From Glandiceps talaboti (Eukaryota > Hemichordata > Enteropneusta > Spengelidae), in the NCBI RefSeq assembly GCF_964340395.1, contig NC_135549.1:930501-994500 (forward strand): a stretch of 64,000 bases of DNA. The letters run 5' to 3'. This document shows positions 62,755 through 64,000 of this stretch, in pieces. Position 1 is the first letter of the stretch; each line of letters opens with the position of its first letter. Below the pieces are notes generated by a model, which was not told the DNA's origin, did not search any database, and was given only the letters and a program-made list of their open reading frames with translations. The translations under genes were made by a program, and so were the position numbers.

Positions 62755-64000
62755 GGAGATGACTACAGTGTAGTACCGCCATATATAACTATAGGGAAGA
62801 CGACTACAGTGTAGTACCGCCATATGTAACTATAGGGAAGACGACTACAGTGTAGTACCGCCATATATAACTATAGGGAAGGCGACTACAGTGTAGTACC
62901 GCCATATATAACTATAGGGAAGACGACTACAGTATAGTACCGTCATATATTACTATAGGGAAGACGCCTACAGTATAGTACCACATATATAACTATAGGG
63001 AAGACGACTACAGTGTAGTACCGCCATATATAACTATAGGGAAGACGACTACAGTGTAGTGCCGCCATATATAACTATAGGGAAGACGCCTACAGTGTAG
63101 TACCGCCATATATAACTATAGGGAAAACGACTACAGTATAGTACCGCCATATATTATTATAGGGAAGACGACTACAGTATAGTACCGCCATATATTACTA
63201 TAGGGAAGACGCCTACAGTGTAGTACCGCCATATATAACTATAGGGAAGACGACTACAGTATAGTACCACATATATAACTATAGGGAAGACGACTACAGT
63301 GTAGTACCGCCATATGTAACTATAGGGAAGACGACTACAGTATAGTACCGCCATATATTACTATAGGGAAGACGACTACAGTGTAGTACCGCCATATATT
63401 ACTATAGGGAAGACGACTACAGTATAGTACCGCCATATATTACTATAGGGAAGACGCCTACAGTGTAGTACCGCCATATATTACTATAGGGAAGACGACT
63501 ACAGTGTTGTACCACGTATATAACTATAGGGAAGACGACTACAGTGTAGTACCACATATATTACTATAGGGAAGACGACTACAGTGTAGTACCGCCATAT
63601 ATCACTATAGGGAAGACGACTACAGTGTAGTACCGCCATATATTACTATAGGGAAGACGACTACAGTATAGTACCACATATATAACTATAGGGAAGACGA
63701 CTACAGTGTAGTACCGCCATATATTACTATAGGGAAGACGACTACAGTGTAGTACCGCCATATATTACTATAGGGAAGACGCCTACAGTGTAGTACCGCC
63801 ATATATTACTATAGGGAAGACGACTACAGTATAGTACCGCCATATATTACTATAGGGAAGACGACTACAGTATAGTACCACATATATAACTATAGGGAAG
63901 ACGCCTACAGTGTAATACCGCCATATATAACTATAGGGAAGACGACTACAGTGTAGTACCGCCATATATTACTATAGGGAAGACGACTACAGTATAGTAC
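62755..64000 (+). repeat. 41-bp minisatellite, about 30 copies, continuing past the window end
   Basis: Unit is GGGAAGACGACTACAGTGTA, GTACCGCCATATATAACTAT and A. It contains the 13-bp perfect palindrome ACTACAGTGTAGT in the GTGT subtype; the GTAT subtype breaks it. A one-base-shorter subtype reads TACCACATATATAACT. Minus-strand open frames repeat with a three-unit (123-bp) period and are not genes. Confidence 0.97.

Noticed and set aside
63172-63965. Three minus-strand 60-codon frames with near-identical sequence
   Set aside because: Three-unit (123-bp) periodicity of the 41-bp array produces them.

Overview
This is eukaryotic, animal-type genomic DNA. It is AT-rich and gene-poor. Two protein-coding genes can be seen, both split by introns with consensus GT..AG borders. 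The rest is introns, intergenic DNA and a very large number of tandem repeats. The sequence style (dense minisatellites, TACATGTA-like words, a jockey/CR1-type LINE, small inverted-repeat elements, simple repeats) suggests a marine invertebrate such as a hemichordate, amphioxus, mollusc or brachiopod. I cannot settle the phylum from the sequence alone.

Gene 1 (+ strand, about 12.2-31.7 kb) is the 3' part of a phosducin-like protein gene (PDCL/PhLP1). Its last three coding exons are at 12175-12288, 19105-19229 and 30249-30345. They join in frame and end in the family's acidic DSDLxID tail. I found no upstream exons in the window, so the 5' end probably lies before position 1. The introns (6.8 kb and 11.0 kb) are packed with unrelated minisatellites with units of 27 to about 118 bp, plus a long (TA)n tract, small inverted-repeat elements and a hammerhead-ribozyme-like motif.

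Gene 2 (+ strand, from about 57.3 kb) encodes an unrecognised single-pass membrane protein. Exon 57319-57688 gives a 123-residue segment with nine N-glycosylation sequons and no signal peptide. Exon 58946-59060 supplies one transmembrane segment and a basic stop-transfer end. The 3' end is unresolved; one tiny candidate last exon sits at 62665-62703.

Layout. 0-1.2 kb: decayed LINE reverse transcriptase on the minus strand. 1.2-12.2 kb: repeats, probably a gene 1 intron. 12.2-31.7 kb: gene 1. 32-37 kb: interspersed repeat families, then a 26-bp array. About 38-54 kb: visibly richer in CpG, mostly single-copy, with no gene I can support; it holds a 25-bp array and long microsatellites. 54.6-56.2 kb: an element with inverted ends. 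56.2-59.1 kb: gene 2 start. 59-62.7 kb: microsatellites and a 32-bp array. 62.75-64.0 kb: a 41-bp array that runs off the window.

The two genes show no sign of working together. The best leads for something undescribed are the leaderless, sequon-dense membrane protein, the hammerhead-like motif, the exact inverted copy of gene 1 exon sequence in its own intron, and the exceptional minisatellite load of the gene 1 introns.
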